Below the pieces are notes generated by a model, which saw only the letters and a list, made by a program, of their open reading frames with translations, searched no databases and was not told where the DNA came from. Source: Thermospira aquatica (lineage in GTDB: Bacteria > Spirochaetota > Brevinematia > Brevinematales > Thermospiraceae). Taken from it: a stretch of DNA of 64,000 bases. Shown piece after piece: positions 54,577-63,899 of this stretch. The stretch is taken from the NCBI RefSeq assembly GCF_023525255.1, contig NZ_CP073355.1:1426001-1490000 (forward strand). Reading direction: 5' to 3'. The stretch's first letter is position 1; every line of letters starts with the position of its first letter. Both the position numbers and the translations under genes were made by a program.

Positions 54577-55425
54577 TTACCATATCACACCGCTCATGTA
54601 GCCTACCACCTGATGGTTGTCTCCCGATACCATGCCAGAGTGGCGGTAGATGAGATCTTTGGATTGGGTTTTCCCAAGCGTTCGGGCAAGTTCCATGATA
54701 ACGAGGAGGGGAAAAATCCCGCAAGCCTCTACTAATCCTGCCAGAGCGTCTTTCATCAGAGAGGCGCTATCCATCTTGACAAAGTGCCTTATGAGACGTT
54801 TATCCATTTCCATGGCTTCTTTGTCAGAATGATAATGGGAAAGATCAGTGGAAACCACATACAAAATTCGTTCGCTTCTTTTCTGATGAACGTGGGCAAG
54901 AACGCGCGCAACGTCCTTTATCGCTTGAGCGGAGAGCGAACCAAAAAGAATAGGCACAATGTGAAACTCGCCTTCAATGACCTCTTTTAAAAAGGGGAGC
55001 TGGGTTTCAAGACAGTGTTCTCGTTCATGGGCTGCTGAAAGGTACGAAAAAAGATGAGGATCCTCCTCGATCAGGGAAGCGTTGTAGTTTTGCTCAATAT
55101 CAATCTCTCCGAGTGGGGTTTGAAAAGAAACAGCAGGAGAGAGGGCTCCTCCTTCGAAATTGACATAGTGGCTGGGCCCCAGAAGCACGACCACGTCCCA
55201 ATTGGTATGTTCGATGAGTTTATAGCCGTACGCTGCCACCTGACCTGAGTAAACATACCCCGCATGAGGTGATACAATAGCGAAGGGAAGTCCAATGCGA
55301 AATTGGAGATCCTGGATGAGTTGTTCATTGACGTTAGCGAGAAACTCGTTTACCATTGTCTTCAGATGGATCTTGTCCCCCGGGTAAAAGAGATGAGCTA
55401 CGGCAGGTTTTCTAACCTCTCTCAT
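54577..55425 (-). CDS. MEMO1 family protein (AmmeMemoRadiSam component B)
   Basis: A 282-residue protein of the MEMO1/dioxygenase-like fold: VSPHAGYVYSGQVAAYGYK near residue 50, LLGPSHYVNFEG, and STDLSHYH near residue 195, where the histidines sit that bind metal in relatives. Its molecular function is unclear in bacteria. It is often encoded beside AMMECR1 and a radical SAM protein; neither partner is here. AAGGAGGG precedes its ATG, and it begins two bases after the desulfurase-like gene ends. Confidence 0.85.
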   Translation of the reverse strand: MREVRKPAVAHLFYPGDKIHLKTMVNEFLANVNEQLIQDLQFRIGLPFAIVSPHAGYVYSGQVAAYGYKLIEHTNWDVVVLLGPSHYVNFEGGALSPAVSFQTPLGEIDIEQNYNASLIEEDPHLFSYLSAAHEREHCLETQLPFLKEVIEGEFHIVPILFGSLSAQAIKDVARVLAHVHQKRSERILYVVSTDLSHYHSDKEAMEMDKRLIRHFVKMDSASLMKDALAGLVEACGIFPLLVIMELARTLGKTQSKDLIYRHSGMVSGDNHQVVGYMSGVIW

Positions 55426-55426
55426 A

Positions 55427-56560
55427 TCATCCCTCCTTTCTAAGGATCGTATCGATAGCGCGAAGGGTTTCGGTAAGGTGTAGTACGTCCTCTTCTGTGT
55501 GAAAAAGAGAAAAACTCACTCGTAACGTGCCACCAGGAAAAGTACCAAGTTTTTTGTGGGCGAGGGGAGCACACTGCAGGCCAGCTCTCGAAGCAATATC
55601 GTATTCACTGTCGAGAATGGTCGCCAGGTCCTGAGGACTGGCAAGAGGATGGGTAAGACTTATCACTCCTACACCTTGCTCTGGTCTATACCAGGTAAAA
55701 TCTGTTTTCTCGATTTCCCGCGCAAAGATTTCAACAAGCCTCTGATCATGGGAGAAGCTATCCTGGTGGGATACCCATCGGATACCCGCAAGAAGGCCTG
55801 CTATGCCAGGGAGATTGGGAGTTCCTGCCTCAAGTCGAAAAGGCATTTCTCGTGGTTGGAGGGGTTCTTCCGAGAGATACCCTGTTCCTCCCACACGCCA
55901 TGGTTCAAGCTCTATCCCTTCTCCAAGCACCAGAAATCCTACTCCCATAGGTCCATAGAGGTGTTTATGACCTGTTCCTGCAATCATATCAATGGTTCCA
56001 AGTTTGGTGTGGAGGAGGCCTGCACTCTGGGAGACGTCTACAAGGACAAGAGCGCGACTGTTTTGTTTGATAGCCTGACTGATAGCCTCAACAGGGAGAA
56101 TCATCCCCGTGACATTTGAGACGTGGTTGAGACATACGAGCGTTGTTCTCTCATCGAGATCAGCAAGAAAATCTTCAGGTGTATAATTTTTACCTTGTGG
56201 GCAAACAATTTTCACGTCGATGATACCTTTTTTTTCGAGTTCAAAGAGAACTCTTAAAACAGCATTGTGTTCGTATACTGTGGCAAGGACACGGTCACCG
56301 GGTTTCACCCATCCTCTGATGGCCATGTTGATCGCATCGGTTGCGTTGAGGGTAAAAATGACATTTTCCTGACGAGAACAACCAAAGAGACGGCCAATTT
56401 CTGTACGGGCGGTCTCAACGAGGGATTCAGCCTCTCGTGCAAGGCGGTGTCCTCCTCGACCAGGGTTGGCCGCATATCTTGTAAGACATTCCTGGACTTT
56501 CTCGATAACCTCGGGGGGTTTGGGGAAAGTGGTGGCTGCATTGTCAAAATAGGTATTCAT
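55427..56560 (-). CDS. Class V aminotransferase, cysteine-desulfurase-like
   Basis: About 377 residues from ATG 56560 (AAGGA upstream). FDNAATTFPKPPEV, NATDAINMAIRGW, the PLP lysine in GTGHKHLYGPMG, and RAGLQCAPLAHKKLGTFPGGTLRVSFS with the likely catalytic cysteine. The pattern matches the SufS-related group usually named 'cysteine desulfurase family protein'. It could mobilise sulfur from cysteine for clusters or thiolation, but no SufU/IscU partner is adjacent. Substrate may differ. Confidence 0.83.
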   Translation of the reverse strand: MNTYFDNAATTFPKPPEVIEKVQECLTRYAANPGRGGHRLAREAESLVETARTEIGRLFGCSRQENVIFTLNATDAINMAIRGWVKPGDRVLATVYEHNAVLRVLFELEKKGIIDVKIVCPQGKNYTPEDFLADLDERTTLVCLNHVSNVTGMILPVEAISQAIKQNSRALVLVDVSQSAGLLHTKLGTIDMIAGTGHKHLYGPMGVGFLVLGEGIELEPWRVGGTGYLSEEPLQPREMPFRLEAGTPNLPGIAGLLAGIRWVSHQDSFSHDQRLVEIFAREIEKTDFTWYRPEQGVGVISLTHPLASPQDLATILDSEYDIASRAGLQCAPLAHKKLGTFPGGTLRVSFSLFHTEEDVLHLTETLRAIDTILRKEG

Positions 56561-56576
56561 CGTTTTTCCTTTGCTA

Positions 56577-57197
56577 TTACAATACAGAGAAATCTTCTGT
56601 TTTGTCAATCTTTTGAGAGAGAAAGAAGTGATTTTCTTTTATTTCCCAGATCTGTATGGAAGAAGGTTGCTCTGGGCGGAGTGTGCATACACATCCCTTG
56701 TAGGAAGGAACAATTCTTCCCATCTCAAGCGGGAAAAAATACCATGACCCCTCGGGCGAGAGGAGTTTTCCGTTTTCATCGATCACGGAAAAAGAGGAGA
56801 GTTTTTTTCGGATACCGATGCCTATAGCTTTGAGGTAAGATTCTTTGGCGGTCCAGATTTCGTAAAATCTCTCCGCCCAGTTTATGGATGCCCAGGCCTG
56901 TTCAATGGGGTGAAAATAACGTTTAGCGAGTGCACTATACTCTCTCGGACGGCAAAACTCCACATCAACGCCGATATCTTCCTCGGCGATACCGAACAAA
57001 ACTATCCTGCCACTATGAGCAAGGTTAAAGTGAATATGAGGATGAGAGGCAAGGAAAGGTTTTCCGTATGTATCTACTGCCCATACAACATTTTCTTGTG
57101 TCTTTGCCTTGAGAAGCATTTCAGCCCAGTTTCTCGCATAATGGGAGAGATGGGGGCGTTTTTGTTCTTCGGGGAGAAGAAGAATGGCTATATCCAT
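56577..57197 (-). CDS. 4'-Phosphopantetheinyl transferase (Sfp type)
   Basis: About 206 residues from ATG 57197, chosen because only this part matches the family; the frame extends further upstream through ksgA. The magnesium and CoA motifs GVDVEF (near residue 105) and WTAKESYLKAIG (near 145) are intact. It transfers phosphopantetheine to acyl- or peptidyl-carrier proteins. It overlaps the end of ksgA by 10 bases, so translation is coupled. Confidence 0.83.
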   Translation of the reverse strand: MDIAILLLPEEQKRPHLSHYARNWAEMLLKAKTQENVVWAVDTYGKPFLASHPHIHFNLAHSGRIVLFGIAEEDIGVDVEFCRPREYSALAKRYFHPIEQAWASINWAERFYEIWTAKESYLKAIGIGIRKKLSSFSVIDENGKLLSPEGSWYFFPLEMGRIVPSYKGCVCTLRPEQPSSIQIWEIKENHFFLSQKIDKTEDFSVL

Positions 57198-58033
57198 GGC
57201 TTCTCTCCTACCATAAGGAACAGTTTCTGCCACTTCTCTGTCGGAATTTCTTCGGGACGGCTGGTTTGAGCAATTTCGAGCGTATGAAAAGCCTCCAGAA
57301 GATTTTTTTCCTCTCTTGTGCGTTTGAGATTGTTGAGGATGGTTTTTCTCTTCGAACCAAATGCCTCCAGCAAGAAGGATCGAAATGCTTGCTGGAGTTT
57401 TTCGTAGTGTTGTGGGGAGGTATCCATCACAGGATTTTTTTTGGAAATGTGGATAACAACAGAATCTACCGAGGGGATGGGGAAAAAACAACCCTTTGGC
57501 ACCGTAAAGATCTGTTTCACCTCAAGAAAGCTCTGGATGAGAATCGTAAACACCCCATAGTTTTTTTCTCTCTCTGTGGCAATCATCCGCTCATAAAACT
57601 CTTTTTGTACCATGACAATTCCTTCTTCAAAGCAGGGGATGTCAATGAAACGTCGGAGAGCTTCCCCGGAGATACTGTAGGGTAGATTGGAGAGGAAAAA
57701 AAGCCTTTTCTCTCCCAGGCCCTGGACATCAAAAGTAAGAAAATCCCCTTCGAGAAAATGGATCCCCGGGTCCTGGATGAGCGATTGGACAAGACGAAAG
57801 ATACCATGGTCTATCTCCAGAGCATACACCTTTCGTGGTGGAAGAAGAACAGTAAGAGATCCCAGACCACACCCTACCTCAAAGATTGGAATATCATGAG
57901 GCACCATGTTGACAATACGGGAAGCGATACTTTTATCGATGAGATAGTTTTGTCCTCGAGACCTAACAAGCCATAAACCGTTTTCCTCGAGTACCCGCTG
58001 AATTTCACTATATCGGTGAGGATTCCAGCTCAT
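57188..58033 (-). CDS. rsmA: 16S rRNA dimethyladenosine transferase
   Basis: A 281-residue KsgA/RsmA enzyme that dimethylates two adjacent adenosines near the 3' end of 16S rRNA. Visible: the N-terminal GQNYLID, SAM-binding [14 protein letters not shown], and the catalytic NLPY in [16 protein letters not shown]. It overlaps the end of lpxD by four bases and precedes the phosphopantetheinyl transferase. Confidence 0.92.
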   Translation of the reverse strand: MSWNPHRYSEIQRVLEENGLWLVRSRGQNYLIDKSIASRIVNMVPHDIPIFEVGCGLGSLTVLLPPRKVYALEIDHGIFRLVQSLIQDPGIHFLEGDFLTFDVQGLGEKRLFFLSNLPYSISGEALRRFIDIPCFEEGIVMVQKEFYERMIATEREKNYGVFTILIQSFLEVKQIFTVPKGCFFPIPSVDSVVIHISKKNPVMDTSPQHYEKLQQAFRSFLLEAFGSKRKTILNNLKRTREEKNLLEAFHTLEIAQTSRPEEIPTEKWQKLFLMVGEKPWI

Positions 58034-59040
58034 TCCCGTTCGATACCTAAACGCTTTTCGATTTCTCCAACCCGTTTTACCAGTTCAGGGAGACGAAGTT
58101 GAGCGGCAAGGATACGCTTCTGTTCCATAAAGTCTCTGGCAGGCGTACCGAAAAGAATCTTGCCCGAGGGGACTTCTTTATCTTCAACGCCGCTTTGGGC
58201 CATCACCACTACCCGATCATGGATCTTAACATGATCAGCTACTCCTACCTGACCAGCCAGGATACACCCCTCACCAAGAGATGAGCTTCCCGCAATTCCT
58301 ACTTGAGCCACGATGATGGAGTGGGCGCCGATATGGACATTGTGGGCTATCTGAACAAGGTTATCAATCTTGACATCATCTTCAATAACGGTTTCTCCAA
58401 GGGCAGCTCTGTCTACAGTAACACATGCCCCAATCTCTACGTCATTTCCGATACGGATCCTTCCGATCTGGGGGATCTTGACATTTTTTCCATCATGAAC
58501 CACGTATCCAAAGCCATCGCCACCAATGACCGTGTTGTGGTGGATGATGACCCTGTCACCAAGAGTGGTGAGATCATCGATCTTTACACCACTTTTGATG
58601 ACACAGTTGTTGCCGATGCGAGAACCCTTGCCAATAAAAACATGGGGATAGATGATAGTGTTTTCACCGATTTCCACATCTTCCATGATACAGGCAAAAG
58701 GCAGGATTGTGACATTTTTCCCCAGCTTTGCTGTGGGATGGACATACGCCTGAGGGGAGATCCCTGTTTCGTATGGCTTGTAGGGGGAGAACCATTCCAC
58801 AACGAGAGAGAAGGTGTATTTTGGTTCTTTTGCGACAAGAAAAGGTTTGCGAAGCGTTACCCCTTCTGGAACAATGAAGGCGTCGATTACTGAGTTTTCT
58901 GCATCGGCGACCATCCGCTTGTTTTCAATGAATCCAATGGTTCCGGCAACAGGATGATCCAGTCCTGAGACACCATTTATCTCAATATCCTCTCCCTCAT
59001 AGGAGAGCTTTAGACGATTGGCAATTTCTGACAATCTCAT
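58030..59040 (-). CDS. lpxD: UDP-3-O-acylglucosamine N-acyltransferase
   Basis: About 336 residues from ATG 59040, with AAGGAGGGG four bases upstream; a start 39 bases earlier lacks this. An N-terminal uridine-binding-like domain (ISGLDHPV as [10 protein letters not shown]) precedes about ten left-handed beta-helix hexapeptide turns with [17 protein letters not shown] and [15 protein letters not shown], where the catalytic His lies. It adds the amide-linked acyl chain in lipid A synthesis, showing an outer membrane with lipid A. No other lpx gene is nearby. Confidence 0.92.
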   Translation of the reverse strand: MRLSEIANRLKLSYEGEDIEINGVSGLDHPVAGTIGFIENKRMVADAENSVIDAFIVPEGVTLRKPFLVAKEPKYTFSLVVEWFSPYKPYETGISPQAYVHPTAKLGKNVTILPFACIMEDVEIGENTIIYPHVFIGKGSRIGNNCVIKSGVKIDDLTTLGDRVIIHHNTVIGGDGFGYVVHDGKNVKIPQIGRIRIGNDVEIGACVTVDRAALGETVIEDDVKIDNLVQIAHNVHIGAHSIIVAQVGIAGSSSLGEGCILAGQVGVADHVKIHDRVVVMAQSGVEDKEVPSGKILFGTPARDFMEQKRILAAQLRLPELVKRVGEIEKRLGIERE

Positions 59041-59053
59041 TTTCCCCTCCTTA

Positions 59054-59560
59054 TTACTCTCTTTGATCATGTTGGGCAATTTCGACCATCGTTCGAGCCC
59101 ATTGGCGGGCTATTTCTTCTTGTTCGTTTTTGTTTCGATGCCACAGGGGTTCAATAAAACCCTTCATCCCGAGAAGAGACGATCCTATGAGTTGTTTCCG
59201 GAATCGTTTTTCAATCGAGCCTGCTCCCCCTGCATGGCAATAAAAACACGCTACTTTTTTCCCTGTGAGGTTAGTTGTGTTAAAAAAAGTATTAAAAGCC
59301 GGTGCCCATGTTCCTGCCCATACAGGTGTTCCAAGAAAAATCAGGTCGTACTCAGCCACATTGTGTTTCAGGGGGGCAAGCTCTGGTTCTTCTTTCATGA
59401 GAGCCGCTCTCCCATTCCACACGTATTTCATAAATCCTTTGTGGTGCTTTTCTTGTACTATGGTGAGAATTTCCAGATCTGCACCAACAGCATCGGCAAT
59501 AGCTTTGCCTATGAAGGCTGTATTACCATCGTATGAGTACAATACTACAAGCGTGCGCAT
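59054..59560 (-). CDS. Flavodoxin-like protein
   Basis: A 168-residue flavodoxin. The FMN-phosphate loop is at the start ([15 protein letters not shown]), with [17 protein letters not shown] near residue 76 and a glycine-rich [15 protein letters not shown] segment near 107. It probably serves as an electron carrier or small NAD(P)H:quinone-type reductase. It is the first gene of the block, with lpxD starting 13 bases after it; flavodoxins of this subtype are often called 'flavodoxin family protein'. Confidence 0.83.
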   Translation of the reverse strand: MRTLVVLYSYDGNTAFIGKAIADAVGADLEILTIVQEKHHKGFMKYVWNGRAALMKEEPELAPLKHNVAEYDLIFLGTPVWAGTWAPAFNTFFNTTNLTGKKVACFYCHAGGAGSIEKRFRKQLIGSSLLGMKGFIEPLWHRNKNEQEEIARQWARTMVEIAQHDQRE

Positions 59561-59583
59561 ACCAGCTCCTTTTTTATATATTC

Positions 59584-59612
59584 ATCTTATGGAGAGGAAA
59601 GGAAAAAGTCAA
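59584..59612 (-). promoter_or_regulatory. Predicted promoter of the flavodoxin-lpxD-ksgA block
   Basis: Minus strand TTGACT (59607-59612), 17-base spacer, TAAGAT (59584-59589). The target duplication of the integrase-type IS (59613-59617) abuts the -35 box. Confidence 0.55.
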
Positions 59613-59648
59613 ATGTTCGAATTGCTTCATAATAAAAGTACTCGAAAA

Positions 59649-60914
59649 GCATTGTGTCAAGAAAATTGTGTCTAGTCATAGGATAACCTCGCTGTGAATA
59701 TTTTCTTTGGTGTATGAGTGTTGCTCACGATAGAGTTGAAAGTAATACTCCCAATTTTTTAACTTTCTTTTTAAGAACTTCTCATTTTGGTATCTTAATA
59801 ACAGGTAAAGATATTTCTCAGCTGAAGCCTCGCTTTGACACATTTCCATTGTTTTTAATCTCCTTTTAAGTTCTTTAAAGAGTCTTTCCAGGGCATTGTT
59901 TGTATACACCATGCTTCGTATTCCTTCAGGTAATTCCATGTAAGTGAATATATTCTCTCTTATTGTCAAGAGGTTATTCATTAAGTTGGGATAGATATTT
60001 TTCCATTTTTGTATAAATTTCATAAACAATTGTTCTGCCTCCTGTTTGTCTTTGGCATGAAATACCTCTTTTATTTCAGTGGCAATGATATTTCTGTGTT
60101 GAACTCTCACTTTAGCCAGTATGTTTCTCATGACATGGACTACACAGGGCTGATACTTTGCGTGGGATATATCTCTGATGACGTTTTCATACCACTTAAG
60201 CCATCAGAGACAATAAAATGAATCTGTTTGACACCTCTTTCTCTTATATCTCAGCAAAATTTCCCGCCAGTTATAAGCACTTTCCATGCCTCCTGGCAGG
60301 TAGTATCCTAAAATCTCCCGTCTTCCCTCAGGTGTAATGCCTATAGCTACATATATTGATTCATTTTCTACCCTATCTCTTGATAGGAAACACCATAGCA
60401 TCCAGAAATACCACGGCATATTCTTCTGAGAGGGCGACTACGCCACTTCTGAATCTCTTCTATGCCTACCTGGCTTATCCTTGAGATGTTAGCATAAGAA
60501 ATCTTTATTTCATAAAGCTCTTTTAAAACTTCTGCTATCTTCCTTGTTGACATTCCTGATATCAACATAGCCCTGATTAATGCATCTAAGTCTTCTGTGA
60601 TGCGTTTGCGATAGGGAAGAAGGGCACTTTTAAATCCATTATCCCTTGTTCTTGGAACACGTATGGCTGTAAGCTCGCCAAAAGCTGTCTTTAAATCCCT
60701 TTCGTAAAAGCCATTGCCTTTTGTGGGTGGATTGTTTTCCAGGTAAATCTCTCTTTCCTCTTTTAACATACTCTCTAATACTTCCTTGACAATTGGTTTG
60801 AATAGCTCTAAAATATTCTTCGTCTCAATCATATCTGGCCTCCTGTGATAGTTTTATTTATATTATCACAGGAGGTTATCTTTTTCCTACCAGACACAAT
60901 TAAGTATACACTGC
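59649..60914 (-). mobile_element. IS256-type element nested in the left end of the integrase-type IS
   Basis: 1,266 bp, flanked by the 8-bp target duplication CTCGAAAA (59641-59648, 60915-60922). Ends GCATTGTGTCAAGAAAATTG and, reverse complemented, GCAGTGTATACTTAATTGTG are imperfect inverted repeats. Removing it restores the double terminal repeat seen in the MITE-like copies, so it arrived after the host IS. Confidence 0.85.
59676..60832 (-). pseudogene. IS256-family transposase with at least two frameshifts
   Basis: N-terminal part (from 60832) has RDLKTAFGELTAIRVPRTRDNGF and the SGMSTRKIAEVLKELY helix; it loses frame near 60420. The middle has YVAIGITPEGRREILGYYLPG and, on the same frame, IHFIVSDGLSGMK with a catalytic Asp; one base is missing near 60183. 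The last part resumes with VHVMRNILAKV and YTNNALERLFKELKRRLK, holding the catalytic Glu. Not functional unless reprogrammed frameshifts occur. Confidence 0.82.
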
Positions 60915-61010
60915 CTCGAAAAGGGAACGTTGCTTCAAAATAAAAAAGTACTTTAAATTTGTGTAAAATAATCCAGTTCAAAGAACTGGAGGTACAAGGT
61001 GGAGTTAGCG

Positions 61011-62220
61011 ATGTTTGAAAGGAGACCTATTTACAGGGAAACGGCGAAAGAGTATCAAAAAGCCAGCAAAAAGGAAAAAATGGAGATACTGGATTATTTT
61101 GTGAGGATAACAGGCCTAAAAATCGAAACTATGCCGCCAGGCTCTTGAGAGCAACACGGAAAAAAAGGCAAGAAAAATTACCTTAAAGCCGACATAGCCA
61201 AGAAGGGCAAAAGACCTGGCAGAAAGAAAAAATTCGGCGAAGAGGAACTAAAACTTCTAAAAAAGGTCTGGGAAATTGAAAACTACATGTGTGGCAAACG
61301 TTTAAAGCCAATTTTAAATGAAGTTTTAGATAATCTCTTAGCAAACGGACATCTCCACGGTTCTCCACAGGCTATAGAACACTTGCGCCATATAAGTGCC
61401 TCAAGTATTGACCGACTTTTGAAACATGAGCGTAAAAGCTTGAGATAAAAGGACGAAAAGGTACAAAGCCTGGAAGCGCTATTAAAGCAACAAATAGCTA
61501 TACGCACGTGGGCAGAGTGGGATGAAAATTGCCCTGGTTTTATGGAGATTGATCTGGTTGCCCATGAGGGAGGAAATAGCCGGGAGATTTTGCTCAAACA
61601 TTAAATATGGTGGATGTTTGGAGCGGTTGGACAGAACTTGTGGCAATCAAAACAAAGCTTCAAAATGGGTAAGAGAAGCCATAGAAAAAGTCCAAAGACT
61701 TCCTTTTGATTTACGGGGAATTGATTCTGATACGGTGCTGAATATTAATCATCCTCTGCGTGATTGGTGTGAGAAGAACCAGATAAAATTTACAAGGGGG
61801 AGAAGCTCCCGTTCCAATGATAACTGCTACGTTGAGCAGAAAAACTATTCCATAGTCCGCCAGAATGTTGGATACTTCCGCTACGATACCGAGGAAGAAG
61901 TCTACTACTTGAACCAACTCTATGCCTATCTTCGACTGTATACCAACTTTTTTCAACCGGTTATGAAAATGACAGAGAAAAAGAGAATCGGAAGCAAGGT
62001 GCAAAAGAAGCATGATGATATTAAAACTCCCTACCAGCGGCTTTTAGAAAGCTCTTATGTAAGTGAGGCACAAAAGGAACGCCTAACAAGGCTTTATAAG
62101 GCTCTCGATTTGTTTCACCTAAGACAAAAAATTACGGCTTGCCAGAGAAAACTTTTCAGCCTTCAAAAGAAAAAGAATGTAAAAAACAAAAATTTGGAGG
62201 AAACTGTATGGAATTTTTGA
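61011..62220 (+). pseudogene. Integrase-core (rve) transposase with several frameshifts
   Basis: From ATG 61011 (GGAG upstream): MFERRPIYRETAKEYQKASK with a helix-turn-helix-like start, then frame breaks near 61130, 61200, 61448 and 61600. The pieces still show ME-IDLVAHEGG (Asp), MVDVWSGWTELVAI (Asp) and DNCYVEQKNYSIVRQNVGY (Glu), a DDE integrase core of the IS481/ISNCY-like kind. The last piece (61522-62220) is the longest. The two MITE-like elements keep its first codons and last codons only. Confidence 0.72.
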
Positions 62221-62503
62221 GTACTTTTTTTTATGAGGCAATGATTCGAATTTCGAGTACTTTTTTATTTGACGCAACGGGATGTTTGTGATTTCAGGAT
62301 GTGTTTTGTTAGAAATACAAAAAATCTCTCTTTTTTTAAAAAATATCTGGTTTTTCGAAAAATTGAAAAACTTTTATATGGAGATGGAGAACTTTCTGAT
62401 GAATGGAGTTCTGGAAAGTAGGAGAAAAGGATTTTCTCATTTTTGGCCTGTTGTGATAAGGAGCAACAAAGTAGGGAAAACAATGGAGTTTTTTATGGAA
62501 ATG

Positions 62504-62532
62504 TTGCATTTTTCTGCTGGCTTCTCTACCAT
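62504..62532 (+). promoter_or_regulatory. Weak predicted phoH promoter, leaderless transcript
   Basis: TTGCAT (62504-62509), 17-base spacer, TACCAT (62527-62532). Transcription would begin at or next to the phoH ATG (62538), which lacks a ribosome site. The rest of the 250-base gap after the IS shows no gene. Confidence 0.35.
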
Positions 62533-62537
62533 AAAGC

Positions 62538-63857
62538 ATGGCAAAAAAGAAAAAAACCTTTATCCTTGATACCAACGTTGTTCTTTACGATCCTATGGCG
62601 ATCTTCTCTTTTCAGGAGCATGATGTTGTGATTCCTATTACTCTCCTTGAAGAGGTAGATAACTTCAAAAAGGGAAATGAGATTATTCATTTCAATGCAC
62701 GCCAGTTTAGCCGGGAGCTGGACACGATTTTCAAAGACGTATCTCTCGGGAAACCTGCAAAACTTCCTGGTGGGGGGACACTCCGGATCGAAACCCGTGT
62801 CTATCCTCCTGAATCTTTGAGAGAGGTTTTCTGGGAGGATAAACCGGATCATCGGATTTTGGCGTGTGCTTATTTTATGGCTCGAGAGCTCTCTTCTCCT
62901 GTTATTATTGTTTCCAAGGATATCAATCTTCGTATGAAGGCAAGGGCTATGGGGATCCTTGCTGAGGACTATGAGACAGGCAAGGTGAAAAACATCGAAG
63001 AGCTGTATACCGGGAAAAGAACTATTGAAAATGTGGATGAGACACTCCTCTACACCCTTCAAAAAGAGAAAAATCTTCCCCCTGATTTTTTCGTACTAGA
63101 TCCGCCTCCACTTCCGAACGAGTTTTTTGTTTTTAGAAATCATCAAAAAAGTATTCTTGCCACGTATTCTCCGTTTTTACCAGGATGGAAACTTATTGAA
63201 AAGCATGCATGCTATGGCATATCTCCGAGAAACGCAGAACAGGCTTTTGCCCTTCATGCCCTGACGGATCCCAATATTCAGCTTGTGACGCTTGCAGGCA
63301 AGGCAGGGACAGGCAAAACCCTCATGGCTCTGGCCGGAGCCCTCGCATGTGCGGGAGCATACAGACAAGTCCTTCTTGCACGGCCTATTATCCCCCTCTC
63401 CAATCGAGATATGGGGTATCTTCCTGGTTCCGTGGAGGAGAAACTTGATCCCTACATGCAACCGCTGTATGATAATCTTGCTGTTATTCAGCATCAGTTT
63501 GATGAGGAGAGTAAAGAAGCCGTCGAGCTTGAGGCGATGCTTGATGATGAAAGGCTTAAGATTACTCCTCTAGCCTATATTCGGGGGAGAAGTCTTCCCA
63601 GGATTTACTTTATTGTAGATGAGGCCCAAAATCTTACTCCTCATGAGGTGAAAACGATCATCACCCGTGCCGGTGAGGGAACCAAGATCGTCTTTACCGG
63701 AGATCCTTACCAGATAGATACTCCCTATCTTGATTCGAGGAGTAATGGGCTTTCTTTCCTTATTGATAGGATGAAGGGGGTTTCTCTCTATGCCCATGTT
63801 ACCCTCGAGAAAGGGGAACGTTCCCTTCTTGCCGAGGTGGCTTCCAATCTTTTGTAA
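62538..63857 (+). CDS. phoH: PIN-PhoH family ATPase
   Basis: A 439-residue protein. The N-terminal PIN domain has FILDTNVVLYDP and IIVSKDINLRMKA with acidic metal ligands (about residues 1-140). The C-terminal PhoH helicase-like ATPase has Walker A AGKAGTGKTLMAL near residue 256, DMGYLPGSVEEKLDPYMQP, and IVDEAQNLTPHEVKTIITRAGEGTK. PIN-PhoH proteins are ATP-dependent ribonuclease/helicases in RNA metabolism. An in-frame TAA just before rules out an earlier start. Confidence 0.9.
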   Translation: MAKKKKTFILDTNVVLYDPMAIFSFQEHDVVIPITLLEEVDNFKKGNEIIHFNARQFSRELDTIFKDVSLGKPAKLPGGGTLRIETRVYPPESLREVFWEDKPDHRILACAYFMARELSSPVIIVSKDINLRMKARAMGILAEDYETGKVKNIEELYTGKRTIENVDETLLYTLQKEKNLPPDFFVLDPPPLPNEFFVFRNHQKSILATYSPFLPGWKLIEKHACYGISPRNAEQAFALHALTDPNIQLVTLAGKAGTGKTLMALAGALACAGAYRQVLLARPIIPLSNRDMGYLPGSVEEKLDPYMQPLYDNLAVIQHQFDEESKEAVELEAMLDDERLKITPLAYIRGRSLPRIYFIVDEAQNLTPHEVKTIITRAGEGTKIVFTGDPYQIDTPYLDSRSNGLSFLIDRMKGVSLYAHVTLEKGERSLLAEVASNLL

Positions 63858-63870
63858 GGGGAAAAAGAAA

Positions 63871-63899
63871 AAACATCTCCGGGGTTAGGGTGTTTTTTT
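63871..63899 (+). terminator. Probable terminator between phoH and the converging gene
   Basis: AAACATCT (63871-63878) can pair with GGGTGTTT (63888-63895, with G-U pairs), followed by a T-run to 63899. An upstream A-run gives some terminator character on the other strand too. Confidence 0.45.

Larger units (their letters stand above)
59618..62281 (+). mobile_element. Integrase-type (rve/DDE) insertion sequence, carrying a nested IS
   Basis: Outer ends CGAATTGCTTCATAATAAAA (59618) and, reverse complemented, CCCGTTGCGTCAAATAAAAA (62281) form imperfect inverted repeats. A 5-bp direct repeat ATGTT flanks them (59613-59617, 62282-62286). Each end has a second inner copy of the terminal repeat (60929-60951 and 62221-62242). 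About 1.4 kb belongs to this element and 1,274 bp to the nested IS plus its duplication. The transposase is decayed. Confidence 0.75.

Noticed and set aside
57198-57491. N-terminal extension of the phosphopantetheinyl transferase frame
   Set aside because: The extra 98 residues are antisense-like Ser/Lys/Pro-rich sequence lying within ksgA, while the family match starts at ATG 57197.
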